The translations under genes and the position numbers were made by a program. Below are positions 53,780 through 63,111 of a stretch of DNA of 64,000 nt, in pieces. The stretch spans positions 24,259 to 88,258 of the forward strand of contig NZ_FWZT01000029.1 in the NCBI RefSeq assembly GCF_900177345.1. The letters run 5' to 3'. Origin of the DNA: Pseudobacteriovorax antillogorgiicola (GTDB lineage: Bacteria; Bdellovibrionota_B; Oligoflexia; Oligoflexales; Oligoflexaceae). The notes under the pieces were generated by a model. That model was not told where the DNA came from and did not search any database. It was given only the letters and a program-made list of their open reading frames with translations. Within the stretch, counting starts at the first letter, position 1. Each line of letters opens with the position of its first letter.

Positions 53780-55345
53780 ATGCGAGATCAAATACTATCT
53801 TCCATCGAGAAGTACAATGTCATTTTGGTGTTTGCTATTATGACTGTGACTCAACTACCCTTGAGTGGATTTCCTGGTGGTCATCACGGGTGGGTGACAT
53901 CTCATAATCTTGCTCTTTCTGGAAACTCCACAGTAGCAAACTACTTTGTTGGCTACACGATTCAGTTTGCTCAAGATTATTATTACTTTTTACGTTCGCC
54001 TTTTCCTAGTTATATCGTGATGAGCCTGCCTCAATATTTTTTCGAATCTATGATCGATCAGATTTTCTACACTAAAATATTGAATGCTGTCATAATTTCA
54101 TTGAGCATTTTCTTTTTTCAAAGAGTGCTTATATGCCTTGAAATTTCACGGCTCAAAGCTATTGCGATTACACTTCTCAGTTTCTCGGGTCACTATGTCA
54201 CTTTCTATCGCGATCTTGTAACGCCAGATGTTTACTCATTGTTGGGCATAGCGATTGCAATATATGGCATATCGCTGAAGATAACAGCAGACAGGATTTT
54301 TCCTCTATATGTTTGTGCTGTCTTAGCTCCTATGTTGGGTTGGGGATACTCAGTTATACCTACATTTTTTGTATACTGGTTTCTAATGCTTAGAGTATTC
54401 CATAAAAATACAACGTTCTATATTGCGTTAAAGTCTTCTTTAAGACATTCGAGCTTTATATCTTTGTTTCTTGCGTGCATAGTAACAGCATCTTTTCTAA
54501 CTCATAATATTCTCGCCGAGGCTTTTGTTCGAGGGGTCTCGTTAACAGAGGTTGGCATTGTGAAATCGGCGCTTTTTAGGTTGGGTATAGAAGAGGGAGC
54601 CTCTACTACGCAGTGGGTCTACTATCTATATGAAAAAATGGCCAAGTACTTTCTTAAGGGCTTTACACCGATTTGGTATTTTAAGGTCTCAAGCCCTACA
54701 CATATTGTAAAAGCACTCTCTATGAGTTTCATTTGCGTGCTCTTCATCTCCTGTATTTTTATATTTAGGCGATCCTTTGGGAGGCTATCTGAACGCAAGA
54801 GAATGATCGTTGTGCTGCTGCTTCTCTCTGGCCCGCTGTGGTTGGTACCGATGAGGAACTTGGCTAGATTTCATGACTATACAGCTATAATTTTTTGTCC
54901 ATCATATATTGCAATTTATTTTGGTGCTCTCCTTTTTCTAAAGAAGAAATTTGAAAAATTTCTTTGTGGCGCTGCCGTAGTTGTCTATATTGCATCTAAT
55001 GTTCTTTATATGAACCATAAGAACGTGGGAGTCGAATCACTTAACTTGGTCACATCTGAATTTGAGAAAGTTAAAGATTTACTTCCAGAAGGTGTTGTGG
55101 TTGACTACCGGCCAAACTATCAAGAAGTTATTCCAGGTGCGCCTCTCGCAGTAGGATACTACCTAAAAGGCCTTAAAGTAGGAACAGAGTTCAATTCCAA
55201 TTATCTGATTTCACGATCCAATGAAGAAGAAGGGACTTATCGTCTGTTGACGCCAACTCATAAAATGCTGTTTTTATATAAGAGATCAGACCCTGACCAT
55301 ATTGGTAAACAGGTGATAGAAGAGGTTGGTAAAAAAGTTCTTTAA
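53780..55345 (+). CDS. Polytopic membrane protein, GT-C-like
   Basis: 521 residues with around ten hydrophobic helices and a C-terminal soluble tail of about 100. No certain family motif is seen, but the position directly after a GtrB-type gene, the helix pattern and a first loop with GGHHGWVTSHNLALSG (acidic/histidine loop position) suit a GT-C transferase using polyprenyl-phosphate sugar. A Gtr-type serotype-modifying enzyme is the best guess. Confidence 0.65.
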   Translation: MRDQILSSIEKYNVILVFAIMTVTQLPLSGFPGGHHGWVTSHNLALSGNSTVANYFVGYTIQFAQDYYYFLRSPFPSYIVMSLPQYFFESMIDQIFYTKILNAVIISLSIFFFQRVLICLEISRLKAIAITLLSFSGHYVTFYRDLVTPDVYSLLGIAIAIYGISLKITADRIFPLYVCAVLAPMLGWGYSVIPTFFVYWFLMLRVFHKNTTFYIALKSSLRHSSFISLFLACIVTASFLTHNILAEAFVRGVSLTEVGIVKSALFRLGIEEGASTTQWVYYLYEKMAKYFLKGFTPIWYFKVSSPTHIVKALSMSFICVLFISCIFIFRRSFGRLSERKRMIVVLLLLSGPLWLVPMRNLARFHDYTAIIFCPSYIAIYFGALLFLKKKFEKFLCGAAVVVYIASNVLYMNHKNVGVESLNLVTSEFEKVKDLLPEGVVVDYRPNYQEVIPGAPLAVGYYLKGLKVGTEFNSNYLISRSNEEEGTYRLLTPTHKMLFLYKRSDPDHIGKQVIEEVGKKVL

Positions 55346-55384
55346 ACGGCTGCATGTTGAAATAGTTTCAGGAGATGTGCTAGG

Positions 55385-56281
55385 GTGTTAGAGAAAAGTT
55401 TCATTACGTTCGCGATACCGTACTACTCTAAGCCTAAGTACTTAGTAGAGGCTATAGAAAGTGTGTTTTCACAAACCTGTGAAACATGGCGAATTCACAT
55501 ATTCGATGACAATCCAAATAATCCACTCGATCTAGACTTAATTAACTCTTATCTTGAAGACTCAAGAGTTACTTATTCTTTGAATAGTTCTAATCTAGGG
55601 ATTGCAAAAAATTGGAATCAATGTCTTGAAAGTGCAAAGACTGACCTAGTTACCATACTACACTCTGATGATTGCTTGTTACCAGATTATATGGAAATGA
55701 TTTATGATTCTGCATCCCGTTTTGAAGAGGCATCGGCCTATTTTTGCCAGACTGAGATAATAGATTCTAAGGGTAATCAGATATTTTCATTCGTTGATTT
55801 TGTTAAAAGATACTTCAGACCAAAAGGTGATCTTTTCCGTGTAGAAGGAGAGTCAGGACTACTATCTCTGCTAAAGGGAAACTATATCATGTGTCCCACG
55901 ATTTGTTACAAAATGAGTAAAGTAAAAAAACTAAGATTCAATGAAAGATGGCTAATGGTTTTGGACTTGGATTTTTATTTCAGGGTTTTACTATCGGGGA
56001 ACCACCTTGTCGGTAGTGATAAGCCTGTATATAAATATCGACGTCACAAAGAAAATCAAACTTCGATTCTTAATGATAATCTGAAGAGGTTCAAAGAGGA
56101 GATTGATATTTACGCATCTATCTCTAAAGACTGTGTTGATATTGGATGGAATCGAGCTGCAAAAGTTGCGAGAAAGAAGCAAATTGTTAAGGCACACCTT
56201 ATCTTTCTGTCATTGAAAGACTTACTTAGTTTACGACTTCGCTCGGTTACAAAGAAGCTCCGACTAATACTCCAAAATTGA
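55385..56281 (+). CDS. Glycosyltransferase family 2
   Basis: 298 residues starting at GTG 55385, with GGAG ten bases upstream. FAIPYYSKPKYLVEAIESVF, FDDNPNNP and VTILHSDDCLLPDYMEMI give the GT2 pattern with a SDD metal site; YKYRRHKENQTS is typical of the C-terminal part. It precedes the DUF2304-GT2 gene by ten bases. Confidence 0.86.
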   Translation: MLEKSFITFAIPYYSKPKYLVEAIESVFSQTCETWRIHIFDDNPNNPLDLDLINSYLEDSRVTYSLNSSNLGIAKNWNQCLESAKTDLVTILHSDDCLLPDYMEMIYDSASRFEEASAYFCQTEIIDSKGNQIFSFVDFVKRYFRPKGDLFRVEGESGLLSLLKGNYIMCPTICYKMSKVKKLRFNERWLMVLDLDFYFRVLLSGNHLVGSDKPVYKYRRHKENQTSILNDNLKRFKEEIDIYASISKDCVDIGWNRAAKVARKKQIVKAHLIFLSLKDLLSLRLRSVTKKLRLILQN

Positions 56282-56291
56282 GGTTGAGTTT

Positions 56292-57353
56292 ATGTCATGG
56301 ATGGTAATCTTAATTGTTAGTGGGACTCTTCTACTGACAATTTCGCAATTTGGAGGGCGTTTGTCAGCAAGGAATGCTCTAGTGTGGTGGGCTGTTAGTG
56401 CCTTTTTAGTGTTATCTCTGATTTTGCCAGGAGCGCTCGAACCGCTAGCAAAGGCACTAGGGATCGAGTTAGTCAGTAACTTGGTAATGGCTAGTTTGAT
56501 ATTCTTTCTCTTTCTGCAGACACTAGAAATGAGTGTCGAGAATACAAGTGCCAACCGTAAGATGAGAATTTTCGTTTCAAAAATTGCTGCTAAAGGATTT
56601 GACGTAGGTGGAAGATGGAAGTTCAATCGATGGAAGGCCTTAATAGTGTTGCCTTGCTATAACGAGGAAGAAAATCTTTTATCGCTAATTCCCAAACTAG
56701 AGAATATCAAGAGTGAGCATGGAATTGAGTACTGCTTTGTAAATGACGGTAGTACTGATAGCAGCGAAATGATTCTTAACAAACAATGCCCTGATAACTA
56801 CGTCAGTCATGAGATTAACATCGGAGTTTCGGGTGTTCTCATGACGGGATTCAATATTGCAAAAAATAATGGATATGATTTTGTCGTCCAGTGTGATTCA
56901 GACGGCCAGCACCCTCTTGGTGACGTAACAAAGATGATCAACTTTGCCCAGAGTAATAAAGTCGACCTTACAATTGGCAGTCGTTTTAGAGATGTCAGAG
57001 TGTTGAAGGCAAATCGAAAAAGTACAACTGCTATGAGGATATTCGGTATTGGGTTGATTAGATTCAGCTTGGGGCTATTTGGACTATTTAGTACTGTGAA
57101 AGACCCAACATCAGGCTTTAGAGTATATAGTCGTAAAGCTATTGGTGTTCTAGCTAACTGTATGCCAGATGAGTATCCTGAGCCCGAAAGTTTAGCTCTG
57201 ATGGCTGTGCACCAATTGAAGGTTGCAGAAATAAGTGTTTCAATGAATCCCAGGGTTGCGGGTGTATCAAGTATTACAGCTACTAAGAAAATTCGATATA
57301 TGGTCAAGGTTTTTTCATCGTTAGTAGGGTTAAGGCTGAGATCTACTTTTTAG
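56292..57353 (+). CDS. DUF2304-GT2 fusion protein
   Basis: 353 residues. Residues 1-100 contain three hydrophobic helices with GRLSARNALVWWAVSAFL and a polar end, the DUF2304 pattern. From about residue 115, VLPCYNEEENLLSLIPKL, FVNDGSTDSSEMI and QCDSDGQHP give a DPM1-like GT2 domain. The two parts are normally separate neighbouring genes; here the membrane part is N-terminal. It is the last intact gene before the insertion-sequence remnants. Confidence 0.85.
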   Translation: MSWMVILIVSGTLLLTISQFGGRLSARNALVWWAVSAFLVLSLILPGALEPLAKALGIELVSNLVMASLIFFLFLQTLEMSVENTSANRKMRIFVSKIAAKGFDVGGRWKFNRWKALIVLPCYNEEENLLSLIPKLENIKSEHGIEYCFVNDGSTDSSEMILNKQCPDNYVSHEINIGVSGVLMTGFNIAKNNGYDFVVQCDSDGQHPLGDVTKMINFAQSNKVDLTIGSRFRDVRVLKANRKSTTAMRIFGIGLIRFSLGLFGLFSTVKDPTSGFRVYSRKAIGVLANCMPDEYPEPESLALMAVHQLKVAEISVSMNPRVAGVSSITATKKIRYMVKVFSSLVGLRLRSTF

Positions 57354-57710
57354 GTAAAAGTTTGAAGAACATCTATTCCAGTTATCAATGCCACTGGTTT
57401 AGGCTGAAGACTCCTCGTGCCAATGCCTTCGAGGGATTTTCAACCTATCGTGTGGCTTCGGCCTTCTTTTAATTGCTCTTGGCTCTCGCCTTCCTGAGCG
57501 CTTCTTTAGTGGCTGGCTAATTATCGTCGCAAGAATATATTTTTGTAGCTTGTCCAGATTGTTAACGATCACCTGAAAGCGGCAATGAATGAACCATCAT
57601 TGCCGCTAGAGGATGCTTTGTTAGGGCTCCCTGTGCGTTACCTCGCACAATATTCTAGTAGCCAATTCTTAGTTTAAAATCCTATTCTTTTTTCAGATAT
57701 TTTTGAGGTT
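57354..57710. other. Non-coding spacer left of the IS remnants, with a perfect inverted repeat
   Basis: About 357 bases without a supportable gene. It contains AGCGGCAATGA (57578-57588) and its exact reverse complement TCATTGCCGCT (57597-57607) around an eight-base loop. No T-run follows on either strand, so an ordinary intrinsic terminator is unlikely; it might be the end of a lost mobile element or a protein-binding site. Confidence 0.6.
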
Positions 57711-57957
57711 TGAAGTGGACCCTATGGTTTAGACCAGTAGAAGTGATCTGTTAGTTATCCCATCATGCAGCTTCTTTCAAGCACTTCTCACCAACTTTGG
57801 TAGTCTTCACTGCGATTCTACTATTATAGGCCATATCTGGAGTCCCGTATTTCAGCCAAGAGTGAGGCCTTTCGCTGTTATAGAAGGAAATATACTTCTC
57901 ACCGACATCGAGCAAAGCTCGGAATCTTAATTTGATTAATTTGACATCAAGAGGCAC
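57711..57957 (-). pseudogene. IS3-family transposase OrfB, C-terminal fragment with element end
   Basis: A 64-residue minus-strand frame ends with YISFYNSERPHSWLKYGTPDMAY, the RPH/TPxxxY signature of the IS3 OrfB integrase C-terminus. TGAAGTGGACCCTATGG at 57711 is the kind of terminal inverted repeat that bounds IS3-group elements just downstream of OrfB. The rest of the element is missing, so this is a truncated relic. Confidence 0.7.
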
Positions 57958-57992
57958 AAAGGGTCATCAGTTAACAACATCCTGAGATTATT

Positions 57993-58223
57993 ATGATTAA
58001 CGATGACTTTCACGTAAAACGAATTGATCACCATGGTATAGTTGCTGGCGTGATCAGAGATTTGGGTATTGATAGCTACGTCGATCGACGGTTAGGCTCT
58101 TCAGGCAACGAATCTGTCTCTACTGGGCAGGCTGTGGCCGCTATGATCATCAATGGACTCGGGTATACTGACAAGCCATTGTCCATGACAACAGAGTTTT
58201 TTGAACAGCTTCCGACCCGAGTA
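57993..58223 (+). pseudogene. IS1634-family transposase, N-terminal (DUF4277) fragment
   Basis: About 77 codons matching the N-terminal DUF4277 domain of IS1634 transposases: VKRIDHHGIVAGVIRDLGI, STGQAVAAMIINGLGY and TEFFEQLPTR. The frame is cut by the IS3 element that starts at 58224 (its last five codons before TGA are IS sequence). No continuation is recognisable on the far side of that element, so the rest was lost. Confidence 0.75.
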
Positions 58224-58271
58224 TGCCAGGGTGTCTGAGACAGTTTTGACTAAAGTTTAAGAAACTATTAG

Positions 58272-59273
58272 TCAGACTACCGGAATGGACTTTCGTTCAA
58301 TTTTAACGTTTATACCAACGTTCTCTGCTGGAACGGTTAGCCTTGGGCCTGCTTTGTTAAAGCGCTCAGGAAAGCTGCTGAAAGCCTTTTTTAAGACCTT
58401 CTTCCGTTCTTCAAGCACTTCTTCTGTACGACCTTCGTAAACCATTGCTGGTGTTAACAGGCCAAGGTTAATGTGGCGATGATCGTGGTTATACCATTCG
58501 AAAAACTTCTTCATCTCTACTTTGGCCTAATCAAGGTTTTTATACCAACCGCGAAAAAACCGATGGTACTTTAAGGTCTTGAACTGGGACTCAGAAAAAG
58601 CGTTGTCGTCACTTACACGAGGTCGAGAAAAACTTCGACTTAATCCCAAGAGTGCAACCAACTCCACTGTTGAAGCGGCTTTCATTGGACTACCTCGATC
58701 GGAATGAATCGTCAAGCTTTCTTCGATTAAATTTTTATTTTGTAAACTCTCTCGAATGAAATGCTGTGCTAGATCCGCATTCTCGCGTTCCGACACCATC
58801 CAACCAACAACATAACGACTGTACACATCAAGCATCACGTAAAGAAAATAGTACTTCCCTATAAAAGGCCCAGGAAGCCGAGTAATGTCCCAACTCCAGA
58901 CTGTATTTGGTCCAGTTGCCTTAATAATTGGTTTGGGATGTTTCTGTTTACGCCTAACCATTCTTCGCTCTCGCGATAGGCTATTCTCCTGTAAGATACG
59001 ATACATTGTCCGAATGGAGCAATACCACTTGCCTTCATCCAAAAGTTTGCTATAAGCCTGATAGGGGCTGTCTTCGATATGTTTCTCTGAGCATAAAATA
59101 CTCAATACTTCTTCCCTTTGCTCATTAGATAATTTATTCACTGGTGCAGCTTTCCTTGCTCCAGTAGGTTGTTTTCGAGGCTTTAGGGATCTGTACAGGC
59201 TCGCTCTGGAAACTCCACTAAGCTTTGCATACCAGGTAAGATCAGCCTTAATAGTTTTGTTCTTGTGGTAACG
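58272..59273 (-). pseudogene. IS3 transposase OrfB with internal amber stop
   Basis: The integrase frame has IKATGPNTVWSWDITRLPG (first catalytic D), YVMLDVYSRYVVGWMV, HSDRGSPM (second D) and DDNAFSESQFKTLKY (catalytic E), and ends with FFEWYNHDHRH and GLLTPAMVYEGR. At 58527-58529 a TAG interrupts the frame between WYKNLD and AKVEMKK; the frame continues unchanged after it. Upstream of the GTG at 59141 the frame stays open into the end of OrfA (SGVSRASLYRSLKPRKQP), as expected if OrfAB was made by minus-one frameshifting. Confidence 0.85.
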
Positions 59274-59275
59274 AG

Positions 59276-59707
59276 TTAGTCGCTGTCTGATTTGGGATTG
59301 GGTGGTTTTGGAAGTTGAATCCCGAACATCTCCGATACTTTTTTTTGAATATCGATGATAGCTTCGGCATGTTCAAGCCTTCTAGTAGCTGTTTCTAGCT
59401 GCTTGCGAAGCCTTTCATTCTCACGCTTGAGCTTAGCTTCATTGTCAGGTTTAGGCCCCCTCTTCTTGCTAAAAACGCCCGCAAGTGCATCCTCAGCTTC
59501 GCTCTTCCACTTACTCACTTGATTCGCATAGAGACCTTCTCGTCTCAACAGTTTACCAACCTCTCCGCGCTTACACTGGGCAAGTTCCTCTAGAATCCTG
59601 GCCTTGTATTCTGGGGAGAATGTTCTTCGACCTGGCTTCTCATTAATCTGTTCGGATGATAGGCTAGAGCTAGCTGTTTGATTTTCTTTGTTTTTGTTAT
59701 CTGACAT
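59276..59707 (-). CDS. IS3-family transposase OrfA
   Basis: 143 residues. RRTFSPEYKARILEEL and GLYANQVSKWKSEAED form the helix-turn-helix DNA-binding part; KRENERLRKQLETATRRLEH is the leucine-zipper-like coiled coil for multimerisation. AAGGAT lies five bases upstream of the ATG. The frame is intact, but without a functional OrfB the element cannot move by itself. Confidence 0.85.
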   Translation of the reverse strand: MSDNKNKENQTASSSLSSEQINEKPGRRTFSPEYKARILEELAQCKRGEVGKLLRREGLYANQVSKWKSEAEDALAGVFSKKRGPKPDNEAKLKRENERLRKQLETATRRLEHAEAIIDIQKKVSEMFGIQLPKPPNPKSDSD

Positions 59708-59827
59708 TTGAGATCCTTCATATACCGCCCTTTGTTATACTGAATTATCGGTATAGTTGTCTCATCTTTTCCTGGCACATAGAGTTCTGGTAAGGATCTC
59801 TCTTTTGTGAGGTGGCGGATTGATCAG

Positions 59828-59968
59828 ATGGTAAGGAAATTTGCATCACGTCAACAGCCAGTAAAACGTGGAGGTCGCTCATGGAGTAAGTGGAGCCATA
59901 GTGAAATATATGATAAGTGGAAGCTCTTTAACGGTTATCATGTAAAACCTAGGCAGTGTACATCATGA
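59828..59968 (+). other. Short frame resembling the C-terminus of an intron-type reverse transcriptase/maturase
   Basis: A 46-codon frame contains GGRSWSKWSHSEIYDKWKLF, a pattern like the last 40 residues of some group II intron-encoded proteins. No upstream reverse-transcriptase domain is present because the IS3 element ends at 59777, and I could not recognise intron domain V in the next 120 bases. It may be a fragment of a lost element; the assignment is weak. Confidence 0.25.
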
Positions 59969-60087
59969 GCAGCAGTCCCATAAACCTTAACGGCGAATTC
60001 TCTGGGTAACGCCTCATGCCGGAAAACGGCGCGTGGGGTGTGACGGGCATTGAAGGGAGACGGGGTTAATTGATCTTGAATCGTGAT

Positions 60088-60576
60088 TTAACTACCGCGC
60101 CCTTCCCTGACCCAAGCTAACTGCTTCTTAGCTGGCCCTCGCTTCGAAGCTTGAAGTCGAGGTTTGTGATACCAACTGGAACGAGCAATACCAAGCCACA
60201 AGAGAGTCTTTTTGAGGTTTGAGAGTTTGTTCTCGCTGACAGACTCGTCGATCATCTTACGGCTTGTGGCAGTGAGCTTTATAGGTCCGAAATTTTTTTT
60301 AAAACCGTATTGGCTACCGTAAGGTTGGCTATGATTTCATCTCTCTGAGCTATCTTGCTTTAACTTATCGCACTCGCTATTCTGCCTTGATTTTCCTTTG
60401 GATCGATTAGTAATAGCTGTTTTCCCTGCACTTATAAACTCATCTTTGAGCCGGTATAGGCTTCCTTCACTTATTTTGAAGCGTCTAGCTATAGCTGAAG
60501 CTGACTCACTTCGTGTCAATAGTGCCATCACAGCTTCAACCCTTTGCGCATTGCTAATCTGCAGCTTCTTACCCAT
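60088..60576 (-). pseudogene. Remnant of a second IS3-type element (OrfA and start of OrfB)
   Basis: The minus strand starts with an intact 79-codon helix-turn-helix frame (60337-60576): ISNAQRVEAVMALLTRSESA and ARRFKISEGSLYRLKDEFI. After its stop, another frame gives RDEIIANLTVANTVLKK and then, past a run of eight A residues, KLTATSRKMIDESVSE and LWLGIARSSWYHKPR, the usual N-terminal region of IS3 OrfB, ending at a TAA at 60088. The catalytic part is absent, so this is a decayed fragment. Confidence 0.65.
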
Positions 60577-60653
60577 GATACCTCCTTGTAACTCGTTAAG
60601 TTTACATCAGGAAGTGAATTTTCTCACTGTAGTGAGTCCAATTAACCCCGAGC

Positions 60654-61025
60654 AAGACACTTGCTAGCGGCGATATCGAGAAAAATGGGCCATTGGGTGG
60701 TGCTGTGAACTATATGATAAAACGATGGACCGAACTCAATGAGTTTATGCATACCCCAGGTGTTCCTTTTTCGAACGCCGAATGCGAACGCACCATTAAA
60801 AAGTTAATTACCCATCGTAAATACAGCTTGTTTTACAAAACTGCCAAGGGCGCTCAAGTTGGTGATGTTATCCAAAGCCTAATCGCCACTTGCCAAGAGC
60901 TTGGGGTTAGCCCCTGCAAGTACCTTGCCTGGCTCCAAGGAATAAGTCCGCGGTTAAACAGTCGCCGGAAGCCTATCTGCCTTGGTGCTATTCAGCATAA
61001 ATTTTTTTTGCTTTTTTTTTACTGA
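60654..61025 (+). pseudogene. IS66-family transposase, C-terminal fragment
   Basis: About 120 codons, NGPLGGAVNYMIKRWTELNE, then FSNAECERTIKKLITHRKY (with the catalytic glutamate region of IS66 TnpC) and SLIATCQELGVSPCKYLAWL, match the C-terminal end of IS66 transposases. The first three quarters of the gene are missing. T-rich runs follow at 60999-61020. Confidence 0.78.
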
Positions 61026-61186
61026 GGGGACACGAGTGACTCAAGAAAATCGGTTTGCAGAATTGGGGAACTTACACATTGTAATCAAAGAGGTCCGTTT
61101 TACAGTAGAATAATGTTATTCTTGGACTTTAGTACCTCAAATTTCCACTGAACCAGAATAAACTTTAGAAAGTATTTCAATTTAGC

Positions 61187-62626
61187 ATGAAACAAGGAAA
61201 TTATAGGCATTTATTGGACAAAGGGTATTTAAATATATGTCTTGTCTTCTTCGTCTGTTATGGATTTTTTGGAACAGGAATTTCTCTCTTAATTCCCCCA
61301 CTACAAGGTCCAGATGAAGCTACGCACTGGATTTCTGCAGTCTATAGAGCATCTTCCAAAGTTGATGGACGGGTTTGTAGCAAGGAATTGGATCTTCCTG
61401 CTTATTTCGAATTCAAAACTGTGGCATTTCAATCCCATAAGAAATTGAAGAGCAACATTTATTCTCAGGCAAGTACAGATAGACCTTCAAAATGCATTAC
61501 TACTGATCCCGCTAATTATGGTAATAGCTTCACATACTTGGCTGTGTGGCTTGCTAAGGTGTTGGTGCCAGATGAAGAGTCGTCTATTCGTAAAGCGATC
61601 GTATCTTTTCACCTGGCAAGAATTATAAATGGCTTCGTGATACTTTCTGCACTGCTATTTTTACTATATTCCGTGACTCCAGGAAGGAGTTTAGGCCTCC
61701 TGTTTGTTGCATTCATAGTCCAGTCGCCTTTGTTTATTCAGCAGACATTTACGATTTCATCAGATTGGATCATAATCCTTACTAGTCTTCTAGTTCTCAT
61801 TAGGTGTTTCTCCAGGAAGCCCTTAGGGTTCCTGTTTTTCTCATTATTTTCAATAATATCGGTTGGGGCCATACTGACGAAACCCGTAATTTTACCTTTG
61901 CTAATGCTACCTCTTCTTTTTCCTATAAAAGATGAAGCAGCCTTTACCTATAAGAACTTAAAAGTAACTTACAACCACATAGCTGCGTTAGTTCAGTGCT
62001 TTGCTTTTCTTGCTTATGTAGCAACCATTTTTACCAACTCCGATGAATTTACAGACAGTGGTAATATTTCGGGTTTAGACCCGATAGCTCAACTAAGATT
62101 CATTTTATTTCATTTCGATGTAGCTTGTACAGCAATCTACAGGGGGATAGTTGACTGGATTACTTGGGATAAATTTCTTGGGCCTCTGGGGTGGGTAGAT
62201 GTATTTTTCGCTAAAACAACCCTGCGTTATTGGTCAGAACTGACTCAAGGGGTTTTGTATATAGAGGGGCTTATTTTGACTATTACTGCTTATAATGCGA
62301 GGCGGTTAAAGTTCTCAAGAACTAGGTTGCTTCTAGGGTGTCTCTTAGTTTTTGGCTCTTTCATCGCAGTTCCTTTTGCCATGTATCTGCTTGTAACTGT
62401 GCCTGGAAGCAACTTTGTAAATGGTTTGCAGACCAGATATTATTTTCCAAGTATCATAGCATCAATGGCAATATTTCAGCTGTTTCCCCTAGAATGTGAA
62501 GACGAATCAGTAGAACTTTCGTTGACCCAAGAAACTATTTTATGGGTCATAACTCTTATTCCCCTTGGATTCTTACTTCGTTTCTATGCTTTTGTTTGGA
62601 TTGATGTACTTTGGAGGTATAGATGA
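61187..62626 (+). CDS. DUF2142 polytopic membrane protein
   Basis: 479 residues with about ten hydrophobic helices. LIPPLQGPDEATHWISAVYR just after the first helix is the hallmark of DUF2142 proteins, whose acidic first loop resembles GT-C glycosyltransferases; family members lie in cell-surface polymer loci. It is separated from the main locus by the IS remnants and may have belonged to it before they arrived. Function is inferred, not established. Confidence 0.8.
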   Translation: MKQGNYRHLLDKGYLNICLVFFVCYGFFGTGISLLIPPLQGPDEATHWISAVYRASSKVDGRVCSKELDLPAYFEFKTVAFQSHKKLKSNIYSQASTDRPSKCITTDPANYGNSFTYLAVWLAKVLVPDEESSIRKAIVSFHLARIINGFVILSALLFLLYSVTPGRSLGLLFVAFIVQSPLFIQQTFTISSDWIIILTSLLVLIRCFSRKPLGFLFFSLFSIISVGAILTKPVILPLLMLPLLFPIKDEAAFTYKNLKVTYNHIAALVQCFAFLAYVATIFTNSDEFTDSGNISGLDPIAQLRFILFHFDVACTAIYRGIVDWITWDKFLGPLGWVDVFFAKTTLRYWSELTQGVLYIEGLILTITAYNARRLKFSRTRLLLGCLLVFGSFIAVPFAMYLLVTVPGSNFVNGLQTRYYFPSIIASMAIFQLFPLECEDESVELSLTQETILWVITLIPLGFLLRFYAFVWIDVLWRYR

Positions 62627-63111
62627 GAAAGGGGTACCCAAACCGACCTGAAAATAAGGCCTGTAAATGAGTATCCATCCTATCCCTGAGGAACGGAGTC
62701 ATCGAATTTGGGATCAAATCGAACGAGCCCATCACGGCATTGTGTGAGTCAAAGTACGAAGTTCCGCAATAGGATGGCATGGAAAAGCTTATAGATTGCC
62801 AAAATGGAGTATTTTCTCAATGTTGGACTGGAGTATAGAGTTCACTACGATCACGAGGACTATGCTGACAAGTTCTGCTCAGGTGCTCAGGTGGCAGAGA
62901 CTATAAATTCCAAAGCTTAGCTCGAGATAAAGTGGCTAATAACCCTGAAAGGAGTGCTCGTAAGTACACTCTTACTTCAACTCGGAAACACTTCTCGGAA
63001 CATGATTTCATGACATATTCGGGTTGCCACCAACATTAATTGGAAAAGTTTGGCCTCTATCGCTTGACGCTGAAAGTCAATAGTCGGCCTGTGGCCTAGA
63101 ATCCCTTTGAA
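62627..63111. other. Spacer with a degraded IS21-like istA remnant
   Basis: No intact gene. On the plus strand, from about 62820 to 63040, disrupted frames give LNVGLEYRVHYDHEDYA and then, after stops, SKYTLTSTRKHFSEHDFMTY. These resemble the C-terminal region of IS21 IstA transposases (a beta-rich segment followed by a H..p..H motif), but several stops and shifts intervene. Confidence is low; the remainder of the spacer shows nothing I can name. Confidence 0.35.

Larger units (their letters stand above)
58224..59777 (-). mobile_element. IS3-family insertion sequence, about 1.55 kb, inactive
   Basis: Both ends carry TGCCAGG as an inverted repeat (58224-58230 and, reversed, 59771-59777), extended inwards by TGAGACA at matching distance (58236-58242 and 59758-59764). 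Inside, on the minus strand, are OrfA and an OrfB interrupted by a stop codon. Flanking triplets differ (GTA against CAT), so no target duplication is visible; later rearrangement is likely. It is inserted in an IS1634-type transposase gene. Confidence 0.78.

Noticed and set aside
56807..57307. 166-codon minus-strand frame
   Set aside because: Antisense shadow of the DUF2304-GT2 fusion gene; no motif and no ribosome binding site.
57578..57607. Intrinsic terminator for the 52.8-57.4 kb operon
   Set aside because: The stem is good but no T-run follows on either strand.
59828..60087. Intact group II intron
   Set aside because: Only a short maturase-like C-terminus is seen; no reverse-transcriptase domain and no domain V hairpin could be recognised.
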